Assembly: GCA_902779705.1 (NCBI GenBank)
Contig: CACZCR010000003.1
Coordinates: 1-64,000 of the forward strand
DNA: 64,000 nt
Origin: an uncultured Bacteroidales bacterium
GTDB taxonomy: Bacteria; Bacteroidota; Bacteroidia; Bacteroidales; Paludibacteraceae
Direction of reading: 5' to 3'
The position numbers and the translations under genes were made by a program. Position 1 is the stretch's first letter; every line of letters begins with the position of its first letter. Of the stretch, positions 1-6,672 are shown one piece after another. The notes under the pieces are model-generated. The model searched no databases and was not told the DNA's origin. It was given only the letters and a program-made list of their open reading frames with translations.

Positions 1-22
1 CCAGGATCAAACTCTTCGTTGT
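1..22 (-). rRNA. rrs: 16S rRNA, 5' end only (partial)
   Basis: The reverse complement reads ACGAAGAGTTTGATCCTGG, the universal 16S 5' end (the 27F site) with the Bacteroidota-type lead-in. The rest of the gene lies outside the window. The exact mature 5' end is estimated by analogy with other 16S genes, to within a few bases. Confidence 0.93.
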
Positions 23-258
23 AAAATAAAAAATTAAATCGTTGCTCAAAATGACTTATTAAGAATTGTACGGGAACTTATAATCGTTCTTGTACTACAC
101 TAATTGTTCCAATCATTCAAAGATCATTTGCTTTTGTTGCTTTCGATTAGGGCGCAAAAAAAATAGGTATCTCTCGTTTGTGTTCTAGAGTGATAGTCCT
201 ACATTTTAATACCCTTTCGGCAGAAAATAGAAACACACTTGTTTCTCAAAAGCGGATG
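23..258 (-). other. rRNA operon leader
   Basis: This is about 230 bases of AT-rich sequence between the predicted rRNA start site (near 252) and the 16S 5' end. It would form the external leader of the pre-rRNA, where processing and antitermination signals normally lie. I see no gene in it. Confidence 0.6.
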
Positions 259-290
259 CAAAGATAGTGCATTTTTTTGATATGTGCAAA
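259..290 (-). promoter_or_regulatory. rRNA operon promoter
   Basis: On the minus strand, TTTG (287-290), a 20-base spacer and TATCTTTG (259-266) match the Bacteroidota sigma-ABfr consensus. Transcription would start near 252 and run into the 16S leader. Beyond it, 406-426 is a GC-rich inverted repeat in otherwise AT-rich DNA, between the rRNA promoter and the divergent gene at 540. Confidence 0.8.
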
Positions 291-499
291 TTTTTGATGC
301 ATTTTTTTTCATTTTTTTTGCATTTTCTTTGTAACTGCCTGATAATCAGAGGATAATATTTTTAGTACTTTTGGGCCAATTTCTGTTATATTTTCGCTTA
401 TACGCGCGTGCGTTACGCGCGCACGCTCGCTCCATATAATATATAATATAGGGGGGAGTTTGAGTTGTTCCAGTGTTTTGATTGAAAAACGGGTAAACA

Positions 500-531
500 T
501 TTGTGTATGTCAAATATTTTTAGTAATTTTG
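500..531 (+). promoter_or_regulatory. promoter of the TPR/HTH regulator gene
   Basis: TTTG (500-503), 20 bases, then TAATTTTG (524-531). The predicted start site, about six bases past the -7 box, falls at about 537, only a few bases before the ATG at 540. The transcript would be leaderless or nearly so. Confidence 0.75.
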
Positions 532-539
532 CAGCGTAA

Positions 540-1922
540 ATGAAGTGGTGTCGTTATATATTGTTCAGTCTGGTGCTATGTTGTTTGTCAGCATGTACGC
601 CTCGCATGGTTCGTGAGGCGCAGGATGTGGTATATGAGGCAGACAGTTTGCGTGCGGCAGGTCAGATGTATAGTGACAGCACACAAATAGCGCGAGCGTG
701 TAGGACATTGGAGAAGGTGGAGTGGTTTTATGCAGATGATTATGTGCGCAGCTGTTATCATTATGGCAGGCTGCTACGCGAGAAAGACGATCCGGTATCA
801 GCTATGCAGGTTTTCATCAATGCCTCACATTCTCGGTCTCACGATTATCACATTCTTGGTCGCGTATATAGCAATATGGGTGACATTTGTCATTTGGCAG
901 GAGAGTATGTTTTGTCACGCGAAATGTATGAACGATGTGCCAAGATGTATTTACACAATGGTGACACATTATTGTATTACTATGGGAATTATAGGGCCGC
1001 ATTTGAAGATGCAATGACGCCTAAAGCCCTTAAGTGTGATTCTATTCTTAATATCATTGAACGTGCGAATTTAGGCAATGATTCTCTTTTGGCTTTCTGC
1101 CATTTGACAAGAGCGCAGAGATCTATCGTGACAAAGCGATATCGTTCTGCGGCTCGATTTGCGCATCGATCATTGTCATACCTCCCCAATGAAAGCACAG
1201 CTATACTTATTTTAGCTCAAGCATATTCTTGGCTTGGTGTTCGCGATTCTGCTGTATTTTATGCCAATATGGTATTGAATAATCCTTGTGATATACAACA
1301 TAGGGCTAATGCTTTGTATATCATGACTCAAGATGACGACACCAGAGATAAAGGCTCCATTCGCGAAGTATCAGCCCAACGATCAGACACTCAAAAACAG
1401 ATTGAAATTCGCAGAGGCAAAGTGGCGCAAGCATATCAATTGTTAGAACAAGACATATACAATGGGCCTGAGTGGCGTGGGTATGTGATAATTATTTTTA
1501 TAGTAATTGCCTTACTCGCCGTTACGGTGATTCCATTCATTTGGAAAAAACGCAAACAGCATTTGCAGCAACAAATCACACAAATATCCAACAAACATGC
1601 TGATAGTATTGTTGCATCTATACAGAAGCATATAGATGTATCAGACTTAAACAACACGCTTCATTGGAAAGAATATGCGGCCATGAAAATAGAAGCCGAT
1701 TTGTATATGGGCGGAATTGTGAGCAAATTAGAAGCGTCTAATCTAAATGAGACAGAGGTACGTTTTTGCATATTAACGATATTGGATATACGCCAAAAAC
1801 AAATAGCAGAAATCATTCATTATAGTTACCCCTCGGGTATTAAAACGCTAAAAAAACGGATCTCTGACAAGTTACACACCACACCTCCAGAGCTAAGAGA
1901 GCATCTTCTGCACAAAATGTAG
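540..1922 (+). CDS. TPR lipoprotein with transmembrane segment and C-terminal HTH
   Basis: A 460-residue protein. It begins with a lipoprotein signal peptide (lipobox LSAC, Cys near 19), which supports this start. Residues about 30-290 are helical and TPR-like (repeated Y/A/G patterns such as YHYGRLLREKDDPVSAMQVF). One transmembrane helix lies near 317-339, followed by a basic KKRKQ stretch and a linker. The last 60 residues look like a sigma-region-4/LuxR-type helix-turn-helix (LNETEVRFCILTILDIRQKQ). This is a common Bacteroidota layout for membrane-anchored TPR regulators that sense outside and bind DNA inside. Its C-terminal 90 residues match those of the protein at 3714-4529. Target genes are inferred to be the neighbouring lipoproteins; DNA binding is not proven. 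A lipid anchor combined with an internal membrane helix makes the topology unclear. Confidence 0.8.
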   Translation: MKWCRYILFSLVLCCLSACTPRMVREAQDVVYEADSLRAAGQMYSDSTQIARACRTLEKVEWFYADDYVRSCYHYGRLLREKDDPVSAMQVFINASHSRSHDYHILGRVYSNMGDICHLAGEYVLSREMYERCAKMYLHNGDTLLYYYGNYRAAFEDAMTPKALKCDSILNIIERANLGNDSLLAFCHLTRAQRSIVTKRYRSAARFAHRSLSYLPNESTAILILAQAYSWLGVRDSAVFYANMVLNNPCDIQHRANALYIMTQDDDTRDKGSIREVSAQRSDTQKQIEIRRGKVAQAYQLLEQDIYNGPEWRGYVIIIFIVIALLAVTVIPFIWKKRKQHLQQQITQISNKHADSIVASIQKHIDVSDLNNTLHWKEYAAMKIEADLYMGGIVSKLEASNLNETEVRFCILTILDIRQKQIAEIIHYSYPSGIKTLKKRISDKLHTTPPELREHLLHKM

Positions 1923-1980
1923 ACCTGCAAATGTCGTTAATTGCTGAAATTCAGCGATTTGCATTTTGAAATTGTAGACC
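1918..1980 (+). promoter_or_regulatory. direct repeat - hairpin - direct repeat element, copy 1
   Basis: TGTAGACC occurs at 1918-1925 and 1973-1980. Between the two copies lies an inverted repeat: ATTGCTGA (1940-1947) pairs with TCAGCGAT (1951-1958), with outer arms TGCAAAT and ATTTGCA. The element ends eight bases before a -33 box and overlaps the stop codon of the upstream regulator. A sequence-different element of the same design lies at 3563-3628. This looks like an operator. Confidence 0.55.
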
Positions 1981-1987
1981 AAGAATA

Positions 1988-2019
1988 TTTGGAAGTTAAG
2001 CAAAAAAGCAGTAATTTTG
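1988..2019 (+). promoter_or_regulatory. promoter downstream of operator copy 1
   Basis: TTTG (1988-1991), 20 bases, TAATTTTG (2012-2019). The flanks match the promoter at 3634-3665: AATATTTG at the -33 end, GCAGTA before the -7 box, and CGTCAAACGAAA after it. The two promoter regions are therefore paralogous. Confidence 0.65.
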
Positions 2020-2054
2020 CACCGTCAAACGAAACAGGTTTGGCGGTGTTTTTT
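2020..2054 (+). terminator. intrinsic terminator overlapping a promoter start region
   Basis: CACCGTCAAAC (2020-2030) pairs with GTTTGGCGGTG (2038-2048) with one G-U pair and a 7-base loop, followed by six T. It would end transcripts from the 540-1922 gene. It lies directly on the start region of the promoter at 1988-2019, so new transcripts from that promoter would lack part of the left arm and escape it. Confidence 0.7.
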
Positions 2055-2091
2055 ATAGTATCATTTTTATTAAACTAAAATTATTAAAATC

Positions 2092-2196
2092 ATGAAAAAG
2101 TTCTTTTCGATTTTGGCATTGGGTGCATTCCTTATTATGCCATGCGTATTACACGCGGAAGAGTGCATAAATATACAAAATACGTATAAAACATAA
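2092..2196 (+). CDS. 34-residue signal-peptide-like small ORF
   Basis: The ORF starts MKKFFSILALGAFLIM and continues to a likely signal-peptidase site after VLHA, leaving about a dozen residues before TAA. It sits about 70 bases downstream of its own promoter. It may be a secreted micropeptide, or the surviving 5' stub of an exported protein. The second option is favoured because its last codons coincide with the upstream repeat also found at 4592, as if the gene had been cut at that point. Confidence 0.4.
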   Translation: MKKFFSILALGAFLIMPCVLHAEECINIQNTYKT

Positions 2197-2225
2197 CAAA
2201 AATAGCGTGATTTATGTAAAAATGC
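2159..2225 (+). promoter_or_regulatory. upstream palindrome element, copy 1
   Basis: This stretch aligns by eye with 4590-4652 over about 63 bases. Both contain GAGTGCATAAATAT at the same position. Here the palindrome is TGCATAAATATACA (2164-2177), degenerate compared with the perfect TGCATA-AA-TATGCA of the other copy. Each copy lies upstream of the promoter of a lipoprotein gene. The core resembles an ARG-box half-site pattern, but that is only a resemblance. Confidence 0.4.
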
Positions 2226-2254
2226 AATAAAATATCACAATTTTGTGCAAAATA

Positions 2255-2286
2255 TTTGCATATTTGACAGAATAATTGTACTTTTG
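2255..2286 (+). promoter_or_regulatory. promoter of the lipoprotein pair 2355-3562
   Basis: TTTG (2255-2258), 20 bases, TACTTTTG (2279-2286). The predicted start is near 2292, giving a leader of about 60 bases before the ATG at 2355. Confidence 0.75.
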
Positions 2287-2354
2287 CACTCTAAACCGAT
2301 GAGTGCCTAAAAAGAGGTGCTTTTATTTTATTATCAACTCAATAGTTATATGTT

Positions 2355-3107
2355 ATGAAAAGGATTCTTATACTAGCTTTGGTGGCTATTACAGTCATAG
2401 CATGTGAGCAGAAAAACGAAGAAATATCGCGACATGATAAAAATGCACTTAAACTCGTTACTGTAGATGCCGTCCAGTTATTAGGGAAAAACTCGGCTGC
2501 AGTAGAAAAGAGTTTGCTGAAAGCCGGCTTTGTATTGGTAGCTGACACCACCAAAACACAGATGCCTGCATTAAGAGCGAATATGCCGGAAATGATAAAT
2601 ATGCCGCAAAAAATAACTCCTAATAGAGTAAGCACTTACAAATATGGAGATCAAGATGGATTACGCACAAAAGGAGATACGTACATTATCGCATATGCAG
2701 CTTATTATGAAGATGTGTTTGTTGTTATGCAATGTTATTTCTTTAAAAAGATTGATGATAAAATCAATTTGCTGTATAAAGAAATTAGTGATTTGCAAAT
2801 CAGTAAGATTCCTGAAAATGTATATTATTGGAGTTGGCAAGGAACTAATAACTTTTATGAACAGGACAAGACTTTATCCTATACAGATCATGAGCGTTAC
2901 GTAACAGATATAGGAGCGTCTACACCGATTGATACCGAGGAGCAAGGAGTGGCACAAACTTCTGTATTCGGAGTAGAAGGTTATGTATATCATAACAAAT
3001 GGCACTATCCTTCAGCTGCAATACAAGATTCCATGTTGCTGAAAGGATTTTCCGAGCCATATGTAATAGGAACATTTACAACTCAAAGTGTTAGTACATT
3101 ATTATGA
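2355..3107 (+). CDS. lipoprotein of unknown function
   Basis: 250 residues with a clear lipoprotein signal peptide (MKRILILALVAITVIACEQ, Cys at 17). The mature part is mostly beta-strand in character with no domain I recognise. It has a Tyr-rich central section (YIIAYAAYYEDVFVVMQCYF) and the Trp-containing YYWSWQGTNNFY. Its stop overlaps the start of the next lipoprotein gene in an ATGA junction, so the two are co-translated and probably act together at the envelope. The element upstream of its promoter is shared with the lipoprotein gene at 4684. Confidence 0.75.
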   Translation: MKRILILALVAITVIACEQKNEEISRHDKNALKLVTVDAVQLLGKNSAAVEKSLLKAGFVLVADTTKTQMPALRANMPEMINMPQKITPNRVSTYKYGDQDGLRTKGDTYIIAYAAYYEDVFVVMQCYFFKKIDDKINLLYKEISDLQISKIPENVYYWSWQGTNNFYEQDKTLSYTDHERYVTDIGASTPIDTEEQGVAQTSVFGVEGYVYHNKWHYPSAAIQDSMLLKGFSEPYVIGTFTTQSVSTLL

Positions 3108-3562
3108 AACGATTTATTCAAATTAGCTTAGCAGCAGTGATCGGAATTGCGCTGGCTGCATGTGACAACAAAGTGGACCCACGCGATGCATATGTGGGAG
3201 TATACAACTATGAGGTTGTCGGAACCGTTGTGTTTAATGCTTCAATCATGACTTTGACTGTACCACTGGACGAGAGTGGCACCATGACTATCACCAAACA
3301 AGGCAATGAGGACAAGGTCCTGATTGAAGGCATTCATGATCCAATTCAAGCGACCGTCTCCGGAGACCGGTTAGTTTTGGAGGCAGGAACATATACCACG
3401 GAACAAAGTGGTATTATCTACGAAATGGTGCTTAATCATGGCAATGCGACACTCAACGAAAAGCAGCTTAGCTGGAGTGTTGATGTCCAAGGAACTGCAC
3501 GGTATAACAGCATTACAGTTCCGGGCAACGGATCAGCCGTTGTGACGGCGACAAAGCAATAA
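3104..3562 (+). CDS. small lipoprotein, probable beta-barrel fold
   Basis: 152 residues. The lipoprotein signal ends at ALAAC (Cys at 20). The mature domain alternates short strands (YVGVYNYEVVGTVVFNASIM, TMTITKQ, VVTATKQ), as in the calycin/lipocalin-like domains of Bacteroidota lipoproteins. This is a fold impression only. It is translationally coupled to the preceding lipoprotein gene by a 4-base overlap. Confidence 0.7.
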   Translation: MKRFIQISLAAVIGIALAACDNKVDPRDAYVGVYNYEVVGTVVFNASIMTLTVPLDESGTMTITKQGNEDKVLIEGIHDPIQATVSGDRLVLEAGTYTTEQSGIIYEMVLNHGNATLNEKQLSWSVDVQGTARYNSITVPGNGSAVVTATKQ

Positions 3563-3628
3563 TTGCCCATGTTACATTCGTTCATCTTGCTGGAAATCAG
3601 CAAGGTGAACGATTTGATTTGCCCATGT
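3563..3628 (+). promoter_or_regulatory. direct repeat - hairpin - direct repeat element, copy 2
   Basis: TTGCCCATGT at 3563-3572 and 3619-3628 brackets a strong hairpin: CGTTCATCTTGCTG (3579-3592), a 5-base loop, then CAGCAAGGTGAACG (3598-3611), 14 pairs with one G-U. No T-run follows, so it is not an ordinary terminator. It ends five bases before the -33 box of the downstream regulator gene. The layout repeats that at 1918-1980 with different sequence. Confidence 0.6.
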
Positions 3629-3633
3629 AAATA

Positions 3634-3665
3634 TTTGCAGGAATCTGAGAAAAGCAGTACCTTTG
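3634..3665 (+). promoter_or_regulatory. promoter of the PH/HTH regulator gene
   Basis: TTTG (3634-3637), 20 bases, TACCTTTG (3658-3665). The predicted start near 3671 leaves about 43 bases to the ATG at 3714 and excludes any start codon within the -7 box. Confidence 0.75.
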
Positions 3666-3713
3666 CAGCGTCAAACGAAAACGCGATGTGTAACTTTTAA
3701 ATTGAGTGAAATT

Positions 3714-4529
3714 ATGAAAGATTCTGCTTTACAGACCTATCAATTGTCGGCAAGTAAGAAAGTGCTGATCATCAGTCTGATCTATCTATTTGTTCTCTGC
3801 TGTATAGGACTTGCTATATTAGCCTATATAAGAGGATATTACGAGACCGCCGGTATTATTGCTTTTTGGTCTATAGTGACTATTTTCTCGGGCATACAAT
3901 GCGGTATGAGTCGCTTGCGCGTATACGATAGATATTGTGTTATCCGATCGGTATTTCATCCTCGCGGTATCAAAATAGACTGGAAGCACATAGACAGAAT
4001 CTATTTTCGACATTATGCGCCATTCCTCACCCAGCGAGTGATTATCAAGTATCGCAATAATAAATTCAGGCTCAGAGAAAAAGTCATTCTCTGCGAAGAG
4101 ACCGACAATATCAATGATCTGAAACTCTATCTGCTGCCGTCACAAATAATCGATGATCTGGAAGAGAAAAACAAAGAAGCTGCTGAGCAGAAAAGGAAAC
4201 AGATCGAAGAACTCTGTGCCGTCTATGCTGATAACATCCAACACATCAAAGAAGATTTTTGCTGGAGCGACTATGAAAAGATGTGCCATGTGGTTAACCA
4301 GCAGTTCGGATTGTTGGCCAGAAAAATACAACAAGCATACAATCTGTCGGAGCGCGAAGTTCGTGTGTGCGTGCTGTCGCTATTTGAATTGAGTTATGAG
4401 CAGATGGCAGAACTGTTGTTCTATGCTCCCAACGGCATCGGCAAACTCAAAGTGCGCGTTGCTAACAAGATGGGCACAACCGCCAAGAACCTGCGCTCTT
4501 TCCTAATTAAAAAAGCTATCAACGAGTAA
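3714..4529 (+). CDS. two-TM membrane protein with C-terminal HTH
   Basis: 271 residues. Two transmembrane helices near 15-37 and 41-63 are followed by a soluble beta-rich part (about 65-135, e.g. YDRYCVIRSVFHPRG) that resembles a bacterial PH-like domain, then a charged helix (EEKNKEAAEQKRKQIEEL). The HTH domain (LSEREVRVCVLSLFELSYEQ) aligns with the C-terminus of the TPR protein at 540. Shared positions are W..Y..M, EVR.C.L, Q.AE, GI..LK.R and TT...LR. It is inferred to be a membrane-bound transcription regulator. The start was chosen from the promoter position; an upstream in-frame TTG lies inside the -7 box. Confidence 0.75.
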   Translation: MKDSALQTYQLSASKKVLIISLIYLFVLCCIGLAILAYIRGYYETAGIIAFWSIVTIFSGIQCGMSRLRVYDRYCVIRSVFHPRGIKIDWKHIDRIYFRHYAPFLTQRVIIKYRNNKFRLREKVILCEETDNINDLKLYLLPSQIIDDLEEKNKEAAEQKRKQIEELCAVYADNIQHIKEDFCWSDYEKMCHVVNQQFGLLARKIQQAYNLSEREVRVCVLSLFELSYEQMAELLFYAPNGIGKLKVRVANKMGTTAKNLRSFLIKKAINE

Positions 4530-4589
4530 AAAGCTAGATGGTGACACACTTCGAGAAGTATATCCGATTGAAATTACAGCTGACACAAA

Positions 4590-4652
4590 AAGAGTGCATA
4601 AATATGCAAAATGTGCATAAAACGCACCAAAAGCGGCATGATTTTTGTGCAA
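4590..4652 (+). promoter_or_regulatory. upstream palindrome element, copy 2
   Basis: This contains the perfect inverted repeat TGCATA-AA-TATGCA (4595-4608) followed by a second TGCATA. It aligns with 2159-2225. It lies immediately upstream of the 4684 lipoprotein gene. A weak promoter follows (TTTG near 4650, TACATTTG near 4673-4680, a longer spacer than usual), which would give a nearly leaderless transcript. Confidence 0.45.
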
Positions 4653-4683
4653 AATATATTATAAAACTTATACATTTGAAATC

Positions 4684-5568
4684 ATGAAAGCAAAGGTCTT
4701 TTTATGTGCGTTGTTTGCACTAACTCTATTGGCTTGTAACCCGAACGAACCGGTCAATAAGTATGGAAATCTTAATATCATATATAAGGGAAAATCTCCC
4801 TATATAGACTGGTATATGGACAATACGACTGAGCGATTTGTTTCGTGTGCGTATAAGGCATATCCGCAAGATAGCACAACCCAAAATCACGTATCCGCGA
4901 ATCAGGCTGAAGATATTGTCGTTACTTTGAAGAACAACATGCGTATTCGCCTACACGATGAGTATGAAATCAAAAACGATGGAAAAATTACCCATCTGCA
5001 ATTGATACGCAAAGGAACGATCCTAGAAGATGCAAATAGCCCCAAACGGATTAAAGCAGATACGGAGATTAATTGGTATGTACATAACTATAGTCTCAAC
5101 TCCGCCAAACCGATAGAACTCAAAAGTCCGCGAGTAGATAGTTGCGATCCAATCCCCGAGTGTTCATGTGACAACTTTAAGATACAATGGAACGCTGACA
5201 GCACAAATAGATACGGGGTAGCAGTTATTGCAGAATGGTCCGGTGTGACGGCATTTGAGTCGCCGCAAGATGCATATATTCAAAACATGGATATTATCCC
5301 GGATACCGGAGAGGCAATATTAAATCCAGACTTGTTTAAAAACATGCCAGATTATGCCTTGGTAGACATTTGGCTCTATCGTGCCGAATTGGCAGAGATA
5401 GATGAGCACGCCAGTGGCGATCCCACTCTAGAAGAAGCAATGAAAGAGTCACCAGAAGTTTTCAAAGAAATGCTGTCTAACGACCCCAATTTGATTATGC
5501 AGATGCGCTCATTCAAATTCGCTTCTAGTGCTGTAACTGGATTTTCTACATTCCTAAAGAGAGAATAA
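4684..5568 (+). CDS. lipoprotein of unknown function
   Basis: 294 residues from the ATG that begins the signal peptide MKAKVFLCALFALTLLACN (Cys at 18). An upstream in-frame ATG would bury the signal, so it was rejected. The mature region is soluble and contains a CDPIPECSCDNF cluster of four Cys, suggesting a disulfide or metal site. No family is recognised. It is the last gene of the regulator/lipoprotein island and is closed by the terminator at 5589. Confidence 0.75.
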   Translation: MKAKVFLCALFALTLLACNPNEPVNKYGNLNIIYKGKSPYIDWYMDNTTERFVSCAYKAYPQDSTTQNHVSANQAEDIVVTLKNNMRIRLHDEYEIKNDGKITHLQLIRKGTILEDANSPKRIKADTEINWYVHNYSLNSAKPIELKSPRVDSCDPIPECSCDNFKIQWNADSTNRYGVAVIAEWSGVTAFESPQDAYIQNMDIIPDTGEAILNPDLFKNMPDYALVDIWLYRAELAEIDEHASGDPTLEEAMKESPEVFKEMLSNDPNLIMQMRSFKFASSAVTGFSTFLKRE

Positions 5569-5588
5569 AACATAACGACATAGTGTAG

Positions 5589-5614
5589 CGCAGCCTTTCG
5601 GGGCTGCGTTTTTT
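5589..5614 (+). terminator. intrinsic terminator of the lipoprotein gene
   Basis: CGCAGCC (5589-5595) pairs with GGCTGCG (5602-5608), followed by six T (5609-5614). It lies 20 bases after the stop codon at 5568. Confidence 0.85.
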
Positions 5615-5643
5615 GTGTGACGAGAGTAGGTAAAGAACCAAAG

Positions 5644-5698
5644 AAGAACTAAATAAGAACTAAAGAACAACTAAAGAACAACTAAAGAAGAACTAAAG
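5644..5698 (+). repeat. five tandem 11-bp A-rich repeats
   Basis: Five consecutive units of the pattern AAGAACTAAAG, with C/G and T/G variants, end 26 bases before the -33 box of the rfbA operon promoter. A period of 11 is close to one helical turn, so the A-runs are in phase and the DNA is probably bent. Copy number could vary between strains. Confidence 0.85.
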
Positions 5699-5724
5699 AT
5701 TCATACTAAAAAATAGTAAAAAAA

Positions 5725-5756
5725 TTTGCGTATGTCAAATATTTTTACTATCTTTG
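5725..5756 (+). promoter_or_regulatory. promoter of the rfbA-glmM-surE operon
   Basis: TTTG (5725-5728), 20 bases, TATCTTTG (5749-5756). It is the only strong promoter seen before the seven overlapping genes that follow. The leader is about 35 bases. Confidence 0.85.
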
Positions 5757-5796
5757 CAGCGTGAATAAAAACGAAATAAAATAGTATAGACAGCAT

Positions 5797-6672
5797 ATGA
5801 AAGGAATTATTCTTGCAGGTGGTAGTGCAACACGATTGTATCCCCTGAGCAAAGCTATCAGCAAACAGATCATGCCGGTATATGACAAGCCAATGATCTA
5901 TTATCCGCTCTCAACCCTGATGCTTGCCGGCATTCGTGAGGTGCTGATCATCAGTACACCACGCGACCTGCCGATGTTCGAAGAGTTGTTGGGCGACGGT
6001 AGCCGTCTGGGTATGAAGTTGGCCTACAAAGTACAAGAAGTGCCCAACGGTTTGGCACAAGCGTTTGTACTGGGCAAAGAGTTTCTGAATGGCGAGGCCG
6101 GCTGTCTGATACTGGGCGACAACATGTTCTACGGCCAGCACTTCAAGACGATGTTACGCGAAGCAGTAGCGTCGGTCGAAAAGCCCAAAGGAGCGGTGAT
6201 ATTCGGATACGAAGTGGCCGATCCGAGAGCGTACGGCGTGGTAGAGTTTGACGAAGAAGGCAAAGTGCTGAGTCTGGAGGAGAAACCGGCAGAGCCGAAG
6301 AGCAACTATGCCGTGCCGGGACTGTATTTCTACGACGAGACTGTTTGCGACAAAGCGGCTGTGCTCAAGCCCAGCAAGCGTGGCGAATATGAGATAACAG
6401 ACCTGAACAAGATGTACCTGGAAGAAGGCACCCTGAAAGTGAAACTGTTCAGCCGCGGTTTTGCATGGCTGGATACAGGAAACTGCGACAGTCTGTTGGA
6501 CGCCGGTAACTTCATCGCCACGATCCAAAACCGCCAAGGGTTCTACGTGAGTTGCATAGAAGAGATAGCTTGGCGTAACGGATGGATTGACAGCCAGCAG
6601 TTGATGGCGTTGGGCCAAGAAATGAAAACCAAATACGGGCAGTATCTCGTAGCATTAGCATCTAAGGCTTGA
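5797..6672 (+). CDS. rfbA: glucose-1-phosphate thymidylyltransferase
   Basis: 291 residues, the usual RmlA length. It makes dTDP-glucose from glucose-1-phosphate and dTTP, the first step towards dTDP-rhamnose and other surface sugars. The nucleotidyltransferase signature LAGGSATRLYPLS is at the N-terminus (Ala where many family members have Gly), followed by SKQIMPVYDKPMIYYPLS, LGDNMFYG, EEKP and GFAWLDTGNCDSLLDAG. No other dTDP-rhamnose genes are nearby. Its TGA overlaps the next gene's ATG (TGATG), so the regulator downstream is coupled to it. Confidence 0.95.
   Translation: MKGIILAGGSATRLYPLSKAISKQIMPVYDKPMIYYPLSTLMLAGIREVLIISTPRDLPMFEELLGDGSRLGMKLAYKVQEVPNGLAQAFVLGKEFLNGEAGCLILGDNMFYGQHFKTMLREAVASVEKPKGAVIFGYEVADPRAYGVVEFDEEGKVLSLEEKPAEPKSNYAVPGLYFYDETVCDKAAVLKPSKRGEYEITDLNKMYLEEGTLKVKLFSRGFAWLDTGNCDSLLDAGNFIATIQNRQGFYVSCIEEIAWRNGWIDSQQLMALGQEMKTKYGQYLVALASKA

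Noticed and set aside
309..500. 63-codon minus-strand ORF between the rRNA promoter and the first gene
   Set aside because: Its last codons run into the AT-rich upstream part of the rRNA promoter, it has a low-complexity Lys-rich end and no promoter of its own. It is more likely chance translation of promoter-upstream DNA.
5644..5698. CRISPR-like array (also the repeats at 10258, 50540-50697, 61190)
   Set aside because: Units are 9-17 bases with no unique spacers and no cas genes nearby; these are simple tandem repeats.
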